A stretch of DNA of 64,000 nt. Origin: Curvibacter delicatus NBRC 14919. Lineage in GTDB: Bacteria > Pseudomonadota > Gammaproteobacteria > Burkholderiales > Burkholderiaceae_C. The notes under the pieces were generated by a model. The model had not been told where the DNA came from. It saw only the letters and a program-made list of their open reading frames with translations, and made no database searches. Both the position numbers and the translations under genes were made by a program. Of the stretch, positions 17,871 through 29,325 are shown piece by piece. Location of the stretch: NCBI RefSeq assembly GCF_001592265.1, contig NZ_BCWP01000011.1, forward strand, positions 34,400-98,399. The letters run 5' to 3'. Within the stretch, counting starts at the first letter, position 1. Each line of letters opens with the position of its first letter.

Positions 17871-18230
17871 TCAGGCCTTTTTCAGGAAACAGGCCTTGAG
17901 CATGAACCCGCCCTGATCGGTCTTGCAATCGACCTCATGGTCGCCGGCACCAGCCGGCAGGCGAATACTTTTGACCTTGGTGCCTTTCTTGAGCACGATG
18001 GACGAGCCCTTGACCTTCAGGTCCTTGATCAGGATGACCGCATCGCCATCGACCAATGGGTTGCCATTGGCGTCGCGAACCACGCCGTCGCCGCCTTCGG
18101 CCATATCGTCCTCATCGGCAGAAGCCACCGTGGGCCATTCGAAACCGCAGTCCGGACAGATGTAGTTGTTGCCATCCGGGTAGGTATTTTCCAGCCCGCA
18201 CTGGGGGCCGGCCGGCAAGGTATCAGACAT
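17871..18230 (-). CDS. Zinc-ribbon protein of the YjdM/PhnA family
   Basis: The 119-residue protein has an N-terminal zinc-ribbon half with ICPDCGFEW and a C-terminal SH3-like domain (DGDAVILIKDLKVKGSS). It was once annotated as the phosphonate gene phnA, but family members are not needed for phosphonate use. ATG 18230 was chosen because GGA lies six bases upstream; Met at 18236 is an alternative. It follows gyrB by 11 bases, so is probably co-transcribed. Confidence 0.85.
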   Translation of the reverse strand: MSDTLPAGPQCGLENTYPDGNNYICPDCGFEWPTVASADEDDMAEGGDGVVRDANGNPLVDGDAVILIKDLKVKGSSIVLKKGTKVKSIRLPAGAGDHEVDCKTDQGGFMLKACFLKKA

Positions 18231-18241
18231 GCTCATTCCAC

Positions 18242-20914
<2,673 letters not shown>

Positions 20915-20920
20915 TCAGCT

Positions 20921-22027
20921 TCAGATGCGCATCGGCATCACGACATACTTGAAATTCGCATTCTCCGGAATGGTGACCAAGGCCGAACTGTTGGAATCCG
21001 ACAGTTCAACCTTCACCATGTCCTGGTCCATGTTGGCCAACGCATCGATCAGGTAAGTCACATTGAAACCGATCTCGATGCTGTCGCCGTTGTAGTCGAT
21101 GTCCAGTTCATCCACGGCTTCTTCCTGCTCGGCATTGTTGGATGCCACGCGCAGAGTCCCCGGGTCGATGTTCAGGCGTACCCCCTTGAACTTGTCACTG
21201 GTCAGAATGGCCGTGCGCTGCAAGCTGGCCAACAGCGCCTGACGTCCCAGCGTGATGCCGTTCTTGTGGTTCTTCGGAATGACGCGGTTGTAGTCGGGGA
21301 ACTTGCCTTCCACCAGTTTGGTCACGAACTCCATGCCTTCAAAACTGAACTTGGCCTGGTTGTTGGCGAACTGCATCTCGATGGCACCATCGGCATCGCT
21401 CAAAAGGCGCTGCATTTCCAGCACCGTCTTGCGCGGCAGGATCACTTCCTGGCGCGGCACTTCGACATCCAGCGTAGCCGAGGCAAATGCCAGCCGGTGG
21501 CCATCGGTAGCCACCAGACTCAGCTGCTTGCCTTCAGCCACAAACAGAATGCCATTGAGGTAGTAACGGATGTCATGCACGGCCATGGCAAACGACACCT
21601 GGCTGAGCAGATCCTTCAATGTCTTCTGCGGCACGCTGAACGAGGGGCCAAAGCTGGCGGACTCCTGGACCAGCGGAAAGTCCTCTGCAGGCAAGGTCTG
21701 CAGCGTGAACTTGCTCTTGCCACCTTTGAGAATCAGCTTGGCCTGGGCCGATTCGAGGGAAACCGTCTGATCTGCCGGCATGGTGCGCAGAATGTCGATC
21801 AGCTTGCGTGCACCCACAGTGGTCGTGAAATTACCGGCATCACCATCGAAATCCACGGTAGTGCGGATCTGGATCTCCAAATCGCTGGTGGTGAATTGCA
21901 GGGCACTTCCGGTCTTTCGGATCAGCACGTTGGCGAGGATCGGCAAGGTATGCCGACGCTCAACAATGCCTGCCACCGATTGGAGCACCGAGAGCACTTT
22001 GTCTTGAGTTGCCTTCAGGACGATCAT
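20921..22027 (-). CDS. dnaN: DNA polymerase III beta sliding clamp
   Basis: The 368-residue protein has three clamp domains. It starts MIVLKATQDKVLSVLQ and ends in the conserved VMPMRI, which forms part of the partner-binding pocket. The ring-shaped dimer tethers polymerase and repair factors to DNA. The ATG is preceded by GAAGAGG. Its upstream spacer to dnaA carries the proposed origin unwinding elements, with the AT-rich part ending just before dnaN's ribosome binding site. Confidence 0.97.
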   Translation of the reverse strand: MIVLKATQDKVLSVLQSVAGIVERRHTLPILANVLIRKTGSALQFTTSDLEIQIRTTVDFDGDAGNFTTTVGARKLIDILRTMPADQTVSLESAQAKLILKGGKSKFTLQTLPAEDFPLVQESASFGPSFSVPQKTLKDLLSQVSFAMAVHDIRYYLNGILFVAEGKQLSLVATDGHRLAFASATLDVEVPRQEVILPRKTVLEMQRLLSDADGAIEMQFANNQAKFSFEGMEFVTKLVEGKFPDYNRVIPKNHKNGITLGRQALLASLQRTAILTSDKFKGVRLNIDPGTLRVASNNAEQEEAVDELDIDYNGDSIEIGFNVTYLIDALANMDQDMVKVELSDSNSSALVTIPENANFKYVVMPMRI

Positions 22028-22289
22028 GTCAACCTCTTCCTTAATTTCTCTATTTCAAATTAGTAGTAGTAGTTAAAGGGCGTCCATTTCTGTGGATATC
22101 GCCATTTTCCCTTTTTTTATCAACGACTTGGCTGCTATTGAAAACTGTGTGCAGTCATGTTTTGACGCATTGGTTGACCATGAACAACTTTGGCTTCCGG
22201 GTTTTTTCTGTGGATAACTTGCCAGTTGTCCAGAAACTATCCCCAGTGTTGTTGTTTTGTTGTGATTTCAAGTAGATGTCCTCCTCTGA
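22028..22289. other. oriC: Chromosome replication origin, unwinding region (dnaA-dnaN spacer)
   Basis: Read in the dnaA-to-dnaN direction, the spacer has a perfect DnaA box TTATCCACA (22217-22209), a second box ATATCCACA (22099-22091), a GC-rich block (22085-22078), four tandem CTA trios (22072-22061, TAG on the plus strand) and an AT-rich stretch (22060-22038). Box, GC cluster, DnaA-trio and AT-rich DNA in this order is the basal unwinding system described for Bacillus subtilis oriC, where it also lies between dnaA and dnaN. A weaker box-like site, CTATCCCCA, is at 22237. I infer that strand opening occurs directly upstream of dnaN. Confidence 0.75.
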
Positions 22290-23702
22290 CTAGCCCTTCA
22301 GTGTCTGCTCCAGCACATGCAACTGCTGGTTCAGTTCGGTCAGCTGCTGTCGTTCAGCAGAAATCTTGCGCACGGCATGAAGTACCGTGGTGTGATCGCG
22401 ACCGCCAAAGAGTTCACCGATCTCAGGCAGGCTTTTCTGTGTCAATTCCTTGGCCAGGTACATGGCGATCTGTCGCGGTCGGGCAATGCTGGCTGGGCGT
22501 TTCTTGGAATACATGTCGGCGACCTTGATCTTGTAATAGTCGGCCACCGTTTTCTGGATGTTCTCTACGGAAATCTGGCGGTTCTGTATGGACAGCAGAT
22601 CGCGCAGGGCTTCGCGTGCCAGTTGAATGGAGATTTCCTTCTGGTTGAAGCGTGAATAAGCGAGGATCTTGCGCAAGGCGCCTTCCAGCTCTCGAACGTT
22701 GGAACGGACGTTCTTGGCCACGAAAAAAGCCACTTCTTCCGGCATTTCGGTGCCTTCGGTCTGGGCCTTGTTGATCAGGATCGCAACCCGCATTTCGAGT
22801 TCTGGTGGTTCGATCGCCACGGTCAGACCGGAATCAAAACGTGAAACGAGGCGCTCGTGGATGTCAGCAAGGCCTTTGGGATAGGTGTCGCTGGTCATCA
22901 CGATGTGAGATTTCTTGGCCAACAGGGCTTCGAAGGCGTTGAAAAATTCCTCTTGCGTGCGTTCCTTGTTGGCAAAGAACTGAACATCGTCAATCAACAA
23001 CAGATCCAGCGAGTGGTACTTGTCCTTGAATTCATCAAACGTCTTGCGCTGATAGGCCTTAACCACATCCGAAACAAACTGCTCTGCATGGATGTAGAGA
23101 ACTTTGGCGTTGGGATGCTCGGCCAACAGACGGTTGCCAACGGCATGCATCAGGTGGGTCTTGCCCAAGCCGACGCCGCCGTAGATGAACAAGGGGTTGT
23201 AAAGCTGGCCTGGTGAGCTGGCCACATGCATTGCGGCAGCCCGCGCCATGCGATTGGCCGTGCCTTCCACCAGCGTGTCGAAGGTCAGGGCCGGGTTGAG
23301 CCGATTTCGGTTGTTGCCAAGGGATTTTTCCTCAACCGATGCAAGCACTTCTTCCCCGGGATAGAAATCGACAGGGCTGGCAGGACTGGAGATTCTCTGG
23401 GTATTTTCTCTGGGGGTGAGCGCTAACTCAACAGAGACAGGCTGGCCGTAGATTTTTTCCAACAACGCAGCAATACGAGCACTGTACTGTGCGCGGACCC
23501 AGTCGAGCTTGAAACGGTTGGCGACAAACAGGGTGACTTTGGACAGGTCGTCCGCAACATGGGCCAGTAGCGGTTTGATCCAGGTGTTGAACTGCTGCTC
23601 CGGCAATTCTTGTGCCAGATGATCGACACAGGTCTGCCACAGGCTTTGCCCTGCTTCGTTGCCCACAGAGCCAGGGTGGCTGTTGAATTGTCCCTCTGTC
23701 AT
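22290..23702 (-). CDS. dnaA: Chromosomal replication initiator protein
   Basis: The 470-residue protein has an N-terminal DnaB-interaction domain (about 1-90), a linker, an AAA+ domain with Walker [17 protein letters not shown] and Walker [10 protein letters not shown], and a C-terminal DNA-binding domain with the signature [15 protein letters not shown]. It binds DnaA boxes and opens oriC. Boxes lie on both sides of the gene, so it probably represses its own promoter. The start at MTEGQFNSH fits beta-proteobacterial family members. Confidence 0.97.
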   Translation of the reverse strand: MTEGQFNSHPGSVGNEAGQSLWQTCVDHLAQELPEQQFNTWIKPLLAHVADDLSKVTLFVANRFKLDWVRAQYSARIAALLEKIYGQPVSVELALTPRENTQRISSPASPVDFYPGEEVLASVEEKSLGNNRNRLNPALTFDTLVEGTANRMARAAAMHVASSPGQLYNPLFIYGGVGLGKTHLMHAVGNRLLAEHPNAKVLYIHAEQFVSDVVKAYQRKTFDEFKDKYHSLDLLLIDDVQFFANKERTQEEFFNAFEALLAKKSHIVMTSDTYPKGLADIHERLVSRFDSGLTVAIEPPELEMRVAILINKAQTEGTEMPEEVAFFVAKNVRSNVRELEGALRKILAYSRFNQKEISIQLAREALRDLLSIQNRQISVENIQKTVADYYKIKVADMYSKKRPASIARPRQIAMYLAKELTQKSLPEIGELFGGRDHTTVLHAVRKISAERQQLTELNQQLHVLEQTLKG

Positions 23703-23718
23703 GGTGGGTGGCGATTTC

Positions 23719-23776
23719 TGTGGATAGTTATTGTTTGTAATGCCCGGAATTGTAATTTATCAAGAATTTATCCACA
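23719..23776. promoter_or_regulatory. DnaA boxes upstream of dnaA, with the probable dnaA promoter
   Basis: A perfect TTATCCACA box lies at 23768-23776 and a one-mismatch box (CTATCCACA on the minus strand) at 23727-23719. Between them, reading leftward, TTGATA and TACAAA 18 bp apart could be the dnaA promoter. The second box would lie in the leader, a classical autoregulation arrangement. Together with the dnaA-dnaN spacer this gives a two-part origin layout. Confidence 0.55.
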
Positions 23777-23832
23777 ATTTTTTTCATCCATCATGACTTT
23801 GTGACGCTACGCGATAAAAGCGCTGCAAGACA

Positions 23833-23861
23833 TTGCCAGGATTAAGAAAATTTGCGATAAT
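23833..23861 (+). promoter_or_regulatory. Sigma-70 promoter of rpmH-rnpA
   Basis: TTGCCA (23833-23838), a 17-bp spacer and GATAAT (23856-23861) form a good vegetative promoter reading right. It lies 128 bases before the rpmH ATG. It should drive the ribosomal protein, RNase P and insertase operon. Confidence 0.65.
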
Positions 23862-23988
23862 CTTGGGTTTCCCTGACTGTTCGGGGTGATGTGAGCATGT
23901 ATTGCGCGCGGCTGCTTGAAGATGGTAGTCGACGAAGCCGGTACAAGTCAGCCACATATTTTTGAGTTGAGTCTCCAAGGATTTCAAA

Positions 23989-24123
23989 ATGAAACGCACT
24001 TACCAGCCTTCCAAAATTCGCCGTGCGCGTACCCATGGCTTCCTGGTCCGCATGAAGACCCGCGGTGGCCGTGCAGTGATCAATGCACGTCGTGCCAAGG
24101 GTCGCAAGCGCCTGGCGGTCTGA
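23989..24123 (+). CDS. rpmH: 50S ribosomal protein L34
   Basis: The 44-residue, strongly basic protein starts [18 protein letters not shown] and ends GRKRLAV. This is the full L34 sequence with all conserved Lys/Arg positions. L34 sits in the large ribosomal subunit near helix 2 of 23S rRNA. It is the first gene of the conserved rpmH-rnpA-yidD-yidC-mnmE block that faces dnaA across part of the origin region. Confidence 0.97.
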   Translation: MKRTYQPSKIRRARTHGFLVRMKTRGGRAVINARRAKGRKRLAV

Positions 24124-24173
24124 TCGTCGGCCGTTGAGCACATAGCTGAGACGCGATTCCCGCGCGAGGCTCC

Positions 24174-24602
24174 GTGCAACGGCTGAAAACACGAGAGCAG
24201 TTTCAGGCCGTTTTGGCAGGTCGTACCGTCTCACGAACGACCCATTTCGCCATGCACAGTTCTGCACCGGTTATGGCGACGGACAGCCTGTCACCATTGA
24301 CGCTGTCGTCCAAACCAGAGCTCTTCAGCCCCGACCGCACATGGATCGGGGCGATGGTGCCCAAACGATGGGCCCGGCGTGCTGTCACCCGAAATTTGAT
24401 CAAGCGTCAGATTTACAGCATTGCCGATCATTTCGAATCCTCCTTGCCTCAAGCGGCCCATGTTGTGCGCTTGCGAGCTGCTTTTGACCGTACGCATTTT
24501 AAAAGTGCTAGCTCGGACGAACTGAAAAAAGCAGTCCGGATGGAGATCGAACAATTGTTCCGTCTTGCCGCAAGTTCTCAAGTCAAGGGGCGTGCAGCAT
24601 GA
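24174..24602 (+). CDS. rnpA: Ribonuclease P protein component
   Basis: The 142-residue basic protein starts at GTG with LKTREQFQAVLAGR. It contains the RNA-contact motif RRAVTRNLIKRQ that is conserved in RnpA (usual RNR motif region). It assists the catalytic RNA in tRNA 5'-end maturation. There is a longer insertion (about 30-55) than in E. coli RnpA. The stop overlaps the yidD ATG (ATGA), so the two are translationally coupled. Confidence 0.94.
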   Translation: MQRLKTREQFQAVLAGRTVSRTTHFAMHSSAPVMATDSLSPLTLSSKPELFSPDRTWIGAMVPKRWARRAVTRNLIKRQIYSIADHFESSLPQAAHVVRLRAAFDRTHFKSASSDELKKAVRMEIEQLFRLAASSQVKGRAA

Positions 24603-24868
24603 AATCAGCATTGATGGCCCTGGTTCGAGCCTATCGCCTGCTGCTGAGCCCGTGGCTGGGATCCGCTTGCCGGTTTGAGCCCACCTGTTCCCTGTATGCT
24701 CTGTCTGCGCTGGAAAAGCATGGCGCAGCGACAGGAAGTTATCTGACGCTGCGTCGCTTGGCGCGTTGTCATCCCTGGTGTGCTGGCGGTCACGATCCGG
24801 TGCCGGAGGAAAGGCCTCGTTTCCTGACCCGTTTGCTTCCCCTTCCCTCTCAAAAGAAGTCTTCATGA
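24599..24868 (+). CDS. yidD: Membrane protein insertion efficiency factor YidD
   Basis: The 89-residue protein matches the YidD family, with YRLLLSPWLGSACRFEPTCS and a C-terminal CHPWCAGGHDPVP. The conserved Cys and PTCS/GGxDPVP motifs are present. YidD is a small membrane-associated protein that aids YidC-dependent insertion. It overlaps rnpA by four bases at the start and yidC by four at the end, so all three are coupled. Confidence 0.94.
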   Translation: MKSALMALVRAYRLLLSPWLGSACRFEPTCSLYALSALEKHGAATGSYLTLRRLARCHPWCAGGHDPVPEERPRFLTRLLPLPSQKKSS

Positions 24869-26559
24869 ACGATATTCGCCGCACCATCCTGTGGGTGATC
24901 TTTGGTTTCTCCATGGTCCTGCTGTGGGATCAATGGCAAATCCATAACGGCCACCAGGCCACCTTCTTTCCGAAGTCCAAGCCCCCGGTTGCAGCAGCAC
25001 CCGCCGCCAGTACGGGCGCCGCTGCGCAGGCGGCTGTCGTGCAGACGCCTGTGGGTAGCGCCCAGATTGCTGCAGAGGTCAGCAGCAAGCCTGCAGCGGC
25101 ACGCGAGCATGTGGAGGTTCGTACCGATGTACTGAAACTGACTTTCGATACCGAAGGCGGTTCGCTGGTCCGGTCGGAATTCCTCAAGCACCGCGACCTG
25201 AAGGAAACCGGCAAGAACTTCGTGCTGCTGGATGAGAACAAGGACCGTGTTTATGTTTCCCAGACCGGCCTGATTGCTGGCGCAGCGGGGGGTACCTATC
25301 CGACGCACAAAACCGTGATGGCCATGGCGCCCGGCGAGCGTGAACTCAAGGACGGTGCTGACGAGCTGGTGGTGAAGTTCGAATCGCCCGAGGTCGGCGG
25401 CGTCAAGCTGGTCAAGACCTACACCCTCAAGCGTGGCAGCTATGCATTGGGCGTCAAGCACGAGATCGTGAACAACAGCCCGGCCCCCGTGGCGCCACAG
25501 CTGTACCTGCAACTGGTGCGCGATGGCAACAAGCCGGTCGGCGAAGACTCTTCCTTCTATTCCACATTCACAGGCCCGGCTGTCTACACCGAGGCCAAGA
25601 AATACCAGAAAGTGGAATTCAGCAACATCGAGAAGAACAAGGTCGAGATCGAAAAGCAGTCGGAAAACGGCTACGTCGCCATGGTGCAGCATTACTTTGC
25701 CAGTGCCTGGTTGCTGGGGGACGGCATCAAGCGCGATCTGTTCATGCGCAAAGTCGACACCAACCTTTATGCCGTCGGCATGATCACCCCGCTGGAAGCC
25801 GTGGCCCCGGGCAGCAGCAAGACGGTGGAAGCACGTTTATTTGTCGGTCCGCAGGAAGAAAAGAAGCTGGAGGCACTGGCGCCAGGGCTGGAGCTGGTGA
25901 AGGACTATGGCTGGCTGACGATTCTGGCCAAGCCGCTCTACTGGCTGCTGGACAAGCTGGAGTATCTGATCGGCAACTGGGGCTGGTCCATTGTGGCGCT
26001 GGTCGTGCTGCTGAAAGCCGCCTTTTACTGGCTCAATGCCAAGGCCTATGCCAGCATGGCCAAGATGAAAGCGATCAACCCGCGCATCATGGAAATGCGT
26101 GAGCGCCTGAAGGACAACCCGCAACAGATGCAGCAGGAGATGATGCGCATCTACCGTGAAGAAAAGGTCAACCCGATGGGTGGTTGTCTGCCCATCATGA
26201 TCCAGATCCCGGTGTTCATTGCCTTGTACTGGGTGTTGCTGTCCAGCGTGGAAATGCGCAACGCGCCCTGGATCCTGTGGGTCACCGATCTGTCGGCCAA
26301 GGATCCCTACTACATCCTCCCGCTGCTCATGACCCTGAGCACCATGTTGCAGACGGCGCTCAACCCGGCACCGCCGGACCCGATGCAGGCCAAGATGATG
26401 TGGATCATGCCGTTGGTCTTCAGCGTGATGTTCTTTGCGTTCCCGGCCGGCCTGGTGCTGTACTGGTTGACCAACAACATCCTGTCGATTGCCCAGCAGT
26501 GGATCATCAACAAGCGCATGGGTGTGCCGCCACAGTTCAACTTGCCGAAGTTCAAGTGA
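24865..26559 (+). CDS. yidC: Membrane protein insertase YidC
   Basis: The 564-residue protein has an N-terminal helix ([20 protein letters not shown]), a large periplasmic beta domain (about 70-340) and five C-terminal helices with the conserved [18 protein letters not shown] segment. It inserts and folds inner-membrane proteins alone or with SecYEG. ATG 24865 overlaps the yidD stop; an in-frame upstream Met lies inside yidD and is not family-like. A GCAA-loop terminator follows directly. Confidence 0.96.
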   Translation: MNDIRRTILWVIFGFSMVLLWDQWQIHNGHQATFFPKSKPPVAAAPAASTGAAAQAAVVQTPVGSAQIAAEVSSKPAAAREHVEVRTDVLKLTFDTEGGSLVRSEFLKHRDLKETGKNFVLLDENKDRVYVSQTGLIAGAAGGTYPTHKTVMAMAPGERELKDGADELVVKFESPEVGGVKLVKTYTLKRGSYALGVKHEIVNNSPAPVAPQLYLQLVRDGNKPVGEDSSFYSTFTGPAVYTEAKKYQKVEFSNIEKNKVEIEKQSENGYVAMVQHYFASAWLLGDGIKRDLFMRKVDTNLYAVGMITPLEAVAPGSSKTVEARLFVGPQEEKKLEALAPGLELVKDYGWLTILAKPLYWLLDKLEYLIGNWGWSIVALVVLLKAAFYWLNAKAYASMAKMKAINPRIMEMRERLKDNPQQMQQEMMRIYREEKVNPMGGCLPIMIQIPVFIALYWVLLSSVEMRNAPWILWVTDLSAKDPYYILPLLMTLSTMLQTALNPAPPDPMQAKMMWIMPLVFSVMFFAFPAGLVLYWLTNNILSIAQQWIINKRMGVPPQFNLPKFK

Positions 26560-26565
26560 TCACCG

Positions 26566-26587
26566 GGGCCGCGCAAGCGGCCCTTTT
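26566..26587 (+). terminator. Intrinsic terminator after yidC
   Basis: GGGCCGC and GCGGCCC pair in a seven-bp GC stem with a GCAA tetraloop, followed by TTTT. It begins six bases after the yidC stop and precedes mnmE by 22 bases. The short U-run suggests partial termination, with read-through into mnmE. Confidence 0.65.
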
Positions 26588-26609
26588 ACATCCAGCCAGA
26601 ACAGACGCC

Positions 26610-28016
26610 ATGCTCACACGACACCGGGAACCCATTGCCGCCATTGCCACGGCCCCAGGGCGCGGCGCCGTCGGCATCGTGCGCGTGAGTGGCCAGAATC
26701 TGGAACGCCTGATCGTGGCTTTGTGCGGCAACACCTTGAGTCCCCGGCATGCGACCTATCTGCCCTTCAAGGATCGGCAAGGGGCGCCGCTGGACCATGG
26801 GCTTGCGATCCACTTTCCGGCCCCCCATTCCTACACCGGGGAGGACGTGCTGGAGTTGCAGGCACACGGCGGCCCGGTGGTGCTGCAGCTGTTATTGGCA
26901 CGCTGCCTGGAAGCTGCGATGGAGACCGATCCTGCAACAGGGCAGGCCCGCTTGCCCGGTCTGCGTGTGGCCCAGCCAGGCGAGTTCACCGAACGCGCAT
27001 TTCTGAATGACAAGATCGATCTGGCACAGGCAGAAGCGATTGCCGACCTGATTGACGCCAGCACTGAAGCCGCGGCGCGCAGTGCCAGCCGATCGTTGGC
27101 GGGGGATTTCTCGCGCGAGATCCATGTCTTGCGGGACGCCCTCATCCATTTGCGCATGCTGGTGGAAGCGACGCTGGACTTCCCGGAAGAGGAAATTGAT
27201 TTCTTGCGTAAGGCAGACGCGCAGGGACAGCTGGCAAAGCTGCAACAGCAACTGGCGACGGTGTTGCAGCACGCCCGCCAAGGCGCCTTGCTGCGTGAAG
27301 GCATCAAGGTCGTGATTGCGGGCCAGCCTAACGCGGGCAAAAGCTCGTTGCTCAACGCCCTGGCGGGCGCCGAACTGGCCATCGTGACACCGGTGGAGGG
27401 CACGACACGCGACAAGGTGCAGCAGACCATCCAGATCGAGGGGGTGCCGTTGCACGTCATCGATACCGCGGGCCTGCGCGACAGCGACGACGAGGTGGAG
27501 AAGATCGGCATTGCCCGGGCCTGGGCAGAGATTGAAGCGGCCGATGCGGTGCTGTTCCTGCACGATCTCACACGTGCTGAAACGCCAAGCTACCGCGACG
27601 CCGATGCAGCCATTGCCGGTACCCTGGCCGCCAACCTGCCGGTGCGGGTGCCGGTGCTCAATGTCTGGAACAAGACTGATGCCGCCGGTATAACACCTCC
27701 GCCGGAGGACCTTGCCATCTCGGCCAAGACCGGCATCGGACTGGATGCGCTGCGGCGCCGTCTGCTGGAGATTGCCGGCTGGCAGGCGGCACCTGAAGGC
27801 CTGTACATCGCACGTGAACGCCACGTCCAGGCCCTGTACCGCGTGCAGGCACACCTGGAAATGGCGGCGCAGCACCTGGCTGCTCAGGCACAGTCACTTG
27901 ACCTGCTGGCCGAAGAACTGCGTTTGGGGCAGAACGCCCTCAATGAAATCACGGGTGAGTTCACGTCCGATGATTTGCTGGGCGTTATTTTTTCCAAATT
28001 CTGTATCGGTAAGTAA
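26610..28016 (+). CDS. mnmE: tRNA uridine-5-carboxymethylaminomethyl GTPase
   Basis: The 468-residue protein has an N-terminal folate-binding domain, a helical domain and an inserted Ras-like G domain. The G1 motif is [14 protein letters not shown], the G2 loop GTTRD and G3 [17 protein letters not shown]; the C-terminus is FCIGK with the catalytic Cys. With MnmG it modifies the wobble uridine of several tRNAs. ATG 26610 begins [20 protein letters not shown], the canonical start. Confidence 0.96.
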   Translation: MLTRHREPIAAIATAPGRGAVGIVRVSGQNLERLIVALCGNTLSPRHATYLPFKDRQGAPLDHGLAIHFPAPHSYTGEDVLELQAHGGPVVLQLLLARCLEAAMETDPATGQARLPGLRVAQPGEFTERAFLNDKIDLAQAEAIADLIDASTEAAARSASRSLAGDFSREIHVLRDALIHLRMLVEATLDFPEEEIDFLRKADAQGQLAKLQQQLATVLQHARQGALLREGIKVVIAGQPNAGKSSLLNALAGAELAIVTPVEGTTRDKVQQTIQIEGVPLHVIDTAGLRDSDDEVEKIGIARAWAEIEAADAVLFLHDLTRAETPSYRDADAAIAGTLAANLPVRVPVLNVWNKTDAAGITPPPEDLAISAKTGIGLDALRRRLLEIAGWQAAPEGLYIARERHVQALYRVQAHLEMAAQHLAAQAQSLDLLAEELRLGQNALNEITGEFTSDDLLGVIFSKFCIGK

Positions 28017-28096
28017 GAGGGGCTGCGGGAACAGGGCGAGGCCACTAAACTGCCTTGAGGATCCGGCGCAGATGAACGACATGCGTCCGGCAGTAC

Positions 28097-28693
28097 ATGA
28101 AAGACCGTATGCCCTGGCTCCCCAACTGGTTCGCTAAAAAAACACAAGAGAAGACATCACCGGCAGAAGGCGCGGGGACCAGGCCGCAACCCGGTGCGAC
28201 GGGACGCCGACAACAACGCATGGAACGGCGCGAGCTGCTGTATGCCGTGATCCGTGAAGCGATGGTCCACGCAGGGGTGTTGACGGCCAGCTACAGCTTC
28301 AAAGTACTGTCGCTGGAGCCGCAGGGCGGCCGGTACATCATCATGGTTGATCTGGCGCGCGATCTGGCCTTGGAATCACGCCGGCAGGGCGAAGTGGAAA
28401 AGCAGATCGTTCTGCACGCCAAGGCACAGCACGACATCCAGGTTTCGGCCATCTACTGGCGCGTCAATGATCGCCTCAAGGGCATGGCACCCAAGGCGCC
28501 CGCAGCGGCTTCGGCGGTGAAAACAACGCCGCGTTTTGAGCCCATCGGAGCAGACGAGGTGGCGGCGCTGAGGCAAGCACTGGCGGTTGGCATGGCGGCG
28601 ACACAGCCGTCCGGCTTTGAAGATACCGAGGTGATCGTGGCCAAGGACCCCTATCCGGTACTGAGCCGGACCCAGTACGGCGATCTGAACTGA
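28097..28693 (+). CDS. Conserved-looking protein of unknown function
   Basis: The 198-residue protein matches no family I recognise. It is soluble: a basic, Gly/Pro-rich first 45 residues, then a compact region (about 48-120) starting RRELLYAVIREAMVHAGVL with alternating beta pattern (YSFKVLSLEPQGGRYIIMVDL), then a flexible Ala-rich tail. MPWLPNWFAKK near the start could be a short amphipathic anchor. Codon use resembles its neighbours, and position-three GC supports coding. It sits 80 bases after mnmE and converges on apt. Confidence 0.7.
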   Translation: MKDRMPWLPNWFAKKTQEKTSPAEGAGTRPQPGATGRRQQRMERRELLYAVIREAMVHAGVLTASYSFKVLSLEPQGGRYIIMVDLARDLALESRRQGEVEKQIVLHAKAQHDIQVSAIYWRVNDRLKGMAPKAPAAASAVKTTPRFEPIGADEVAALRQALAVGMAATQPSGFEDTEVIVAKDPYPVLSRTQYGDLN

Positions 28694-28703
28694 GCCGGCC
28701 GTT

Positions 28704-29258
28704 TCAGGAACCGGCAAAGTCAACCAGGGTGAAGAGCGGCAGACCGGCTGCCCGTAACTTTTGCGAACCGCCCAGCTCGGGCAGATCAACAATGGCGGCC
28801 CCTTCCATGACATGGGCGCCCAGTTTCTCGAGCAGTTTCTTGCCGGCGAGCATGGTGCCTCCGGTGGCGATCAGGTCATCGACCAGGAGAACACGGTCGC
28901 CGGCCTTGAAGGCATCGGTATGCAGCTCAACCGTGGCGCTGCCATATTCAAGCTCATAGGTCTCTTCGACGGTGGTGAAAGGCAGTTTGCCTTTCTTGCG
29001 GATCGGGATGAAGCCGACCGCCAGTTCATAGGCAATGACCGAACCTAGGATGAATCCACGCGCATCCAGACCAGCCACCACATCGGGTCGCATGCTCGCG
29101 TCCATGTAGCGGTGCACGAATGCGTCGACCATGACGCGAAACACTTTCGGGTCCTGCAGCAGCGGCGTGATGTCCCGGAACTGCACACCGGGAGCGGGCC
29201 AGTTGGGAACGGTGCGAATATGGCGGCGCAGGTAGTCGTTGATGTTGCGGTCTTGCAT
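28704..29258 (-). CDS. apt: Adenine phosphoribosyltransferase
   Basis: The 184-residue enzyme makes AMP from adenine and PRPP in purine salvage. It has the PRPP-binding motif [13 protein letters not shown] (about 127-139) and the APT-type start with [17 protein letters not shown]. It is convergent with the unknown gene to the left and follows the Kef-type antiporter gene on the same strand by 67 bases. Confidence 0.95.
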   Translation of the reverse strand: MQDRNINDYLRRHIRTVPNWPAPGVQFRDITPLLQDPKVFRVMVDAFVHRYMDASMRPDVVAGLDARGFILGSVIAYELAVGFIPIRKKGKLPFTTVEETYELEYGSATVELHTDAFKAGDRVLLVDDLIATGGTMLAGKKLLEKLGAHVMEGAAIVDLPELGGSQKLRAAGLPLFTLVDFAGS

Positions 29259-29325
29259 GGGTCACCTCTAGATCATCGGGTCGTGAATCGTGGTTGTGAG
29301 TGCCTGGCCGCGAGGCAGCGCGGCA

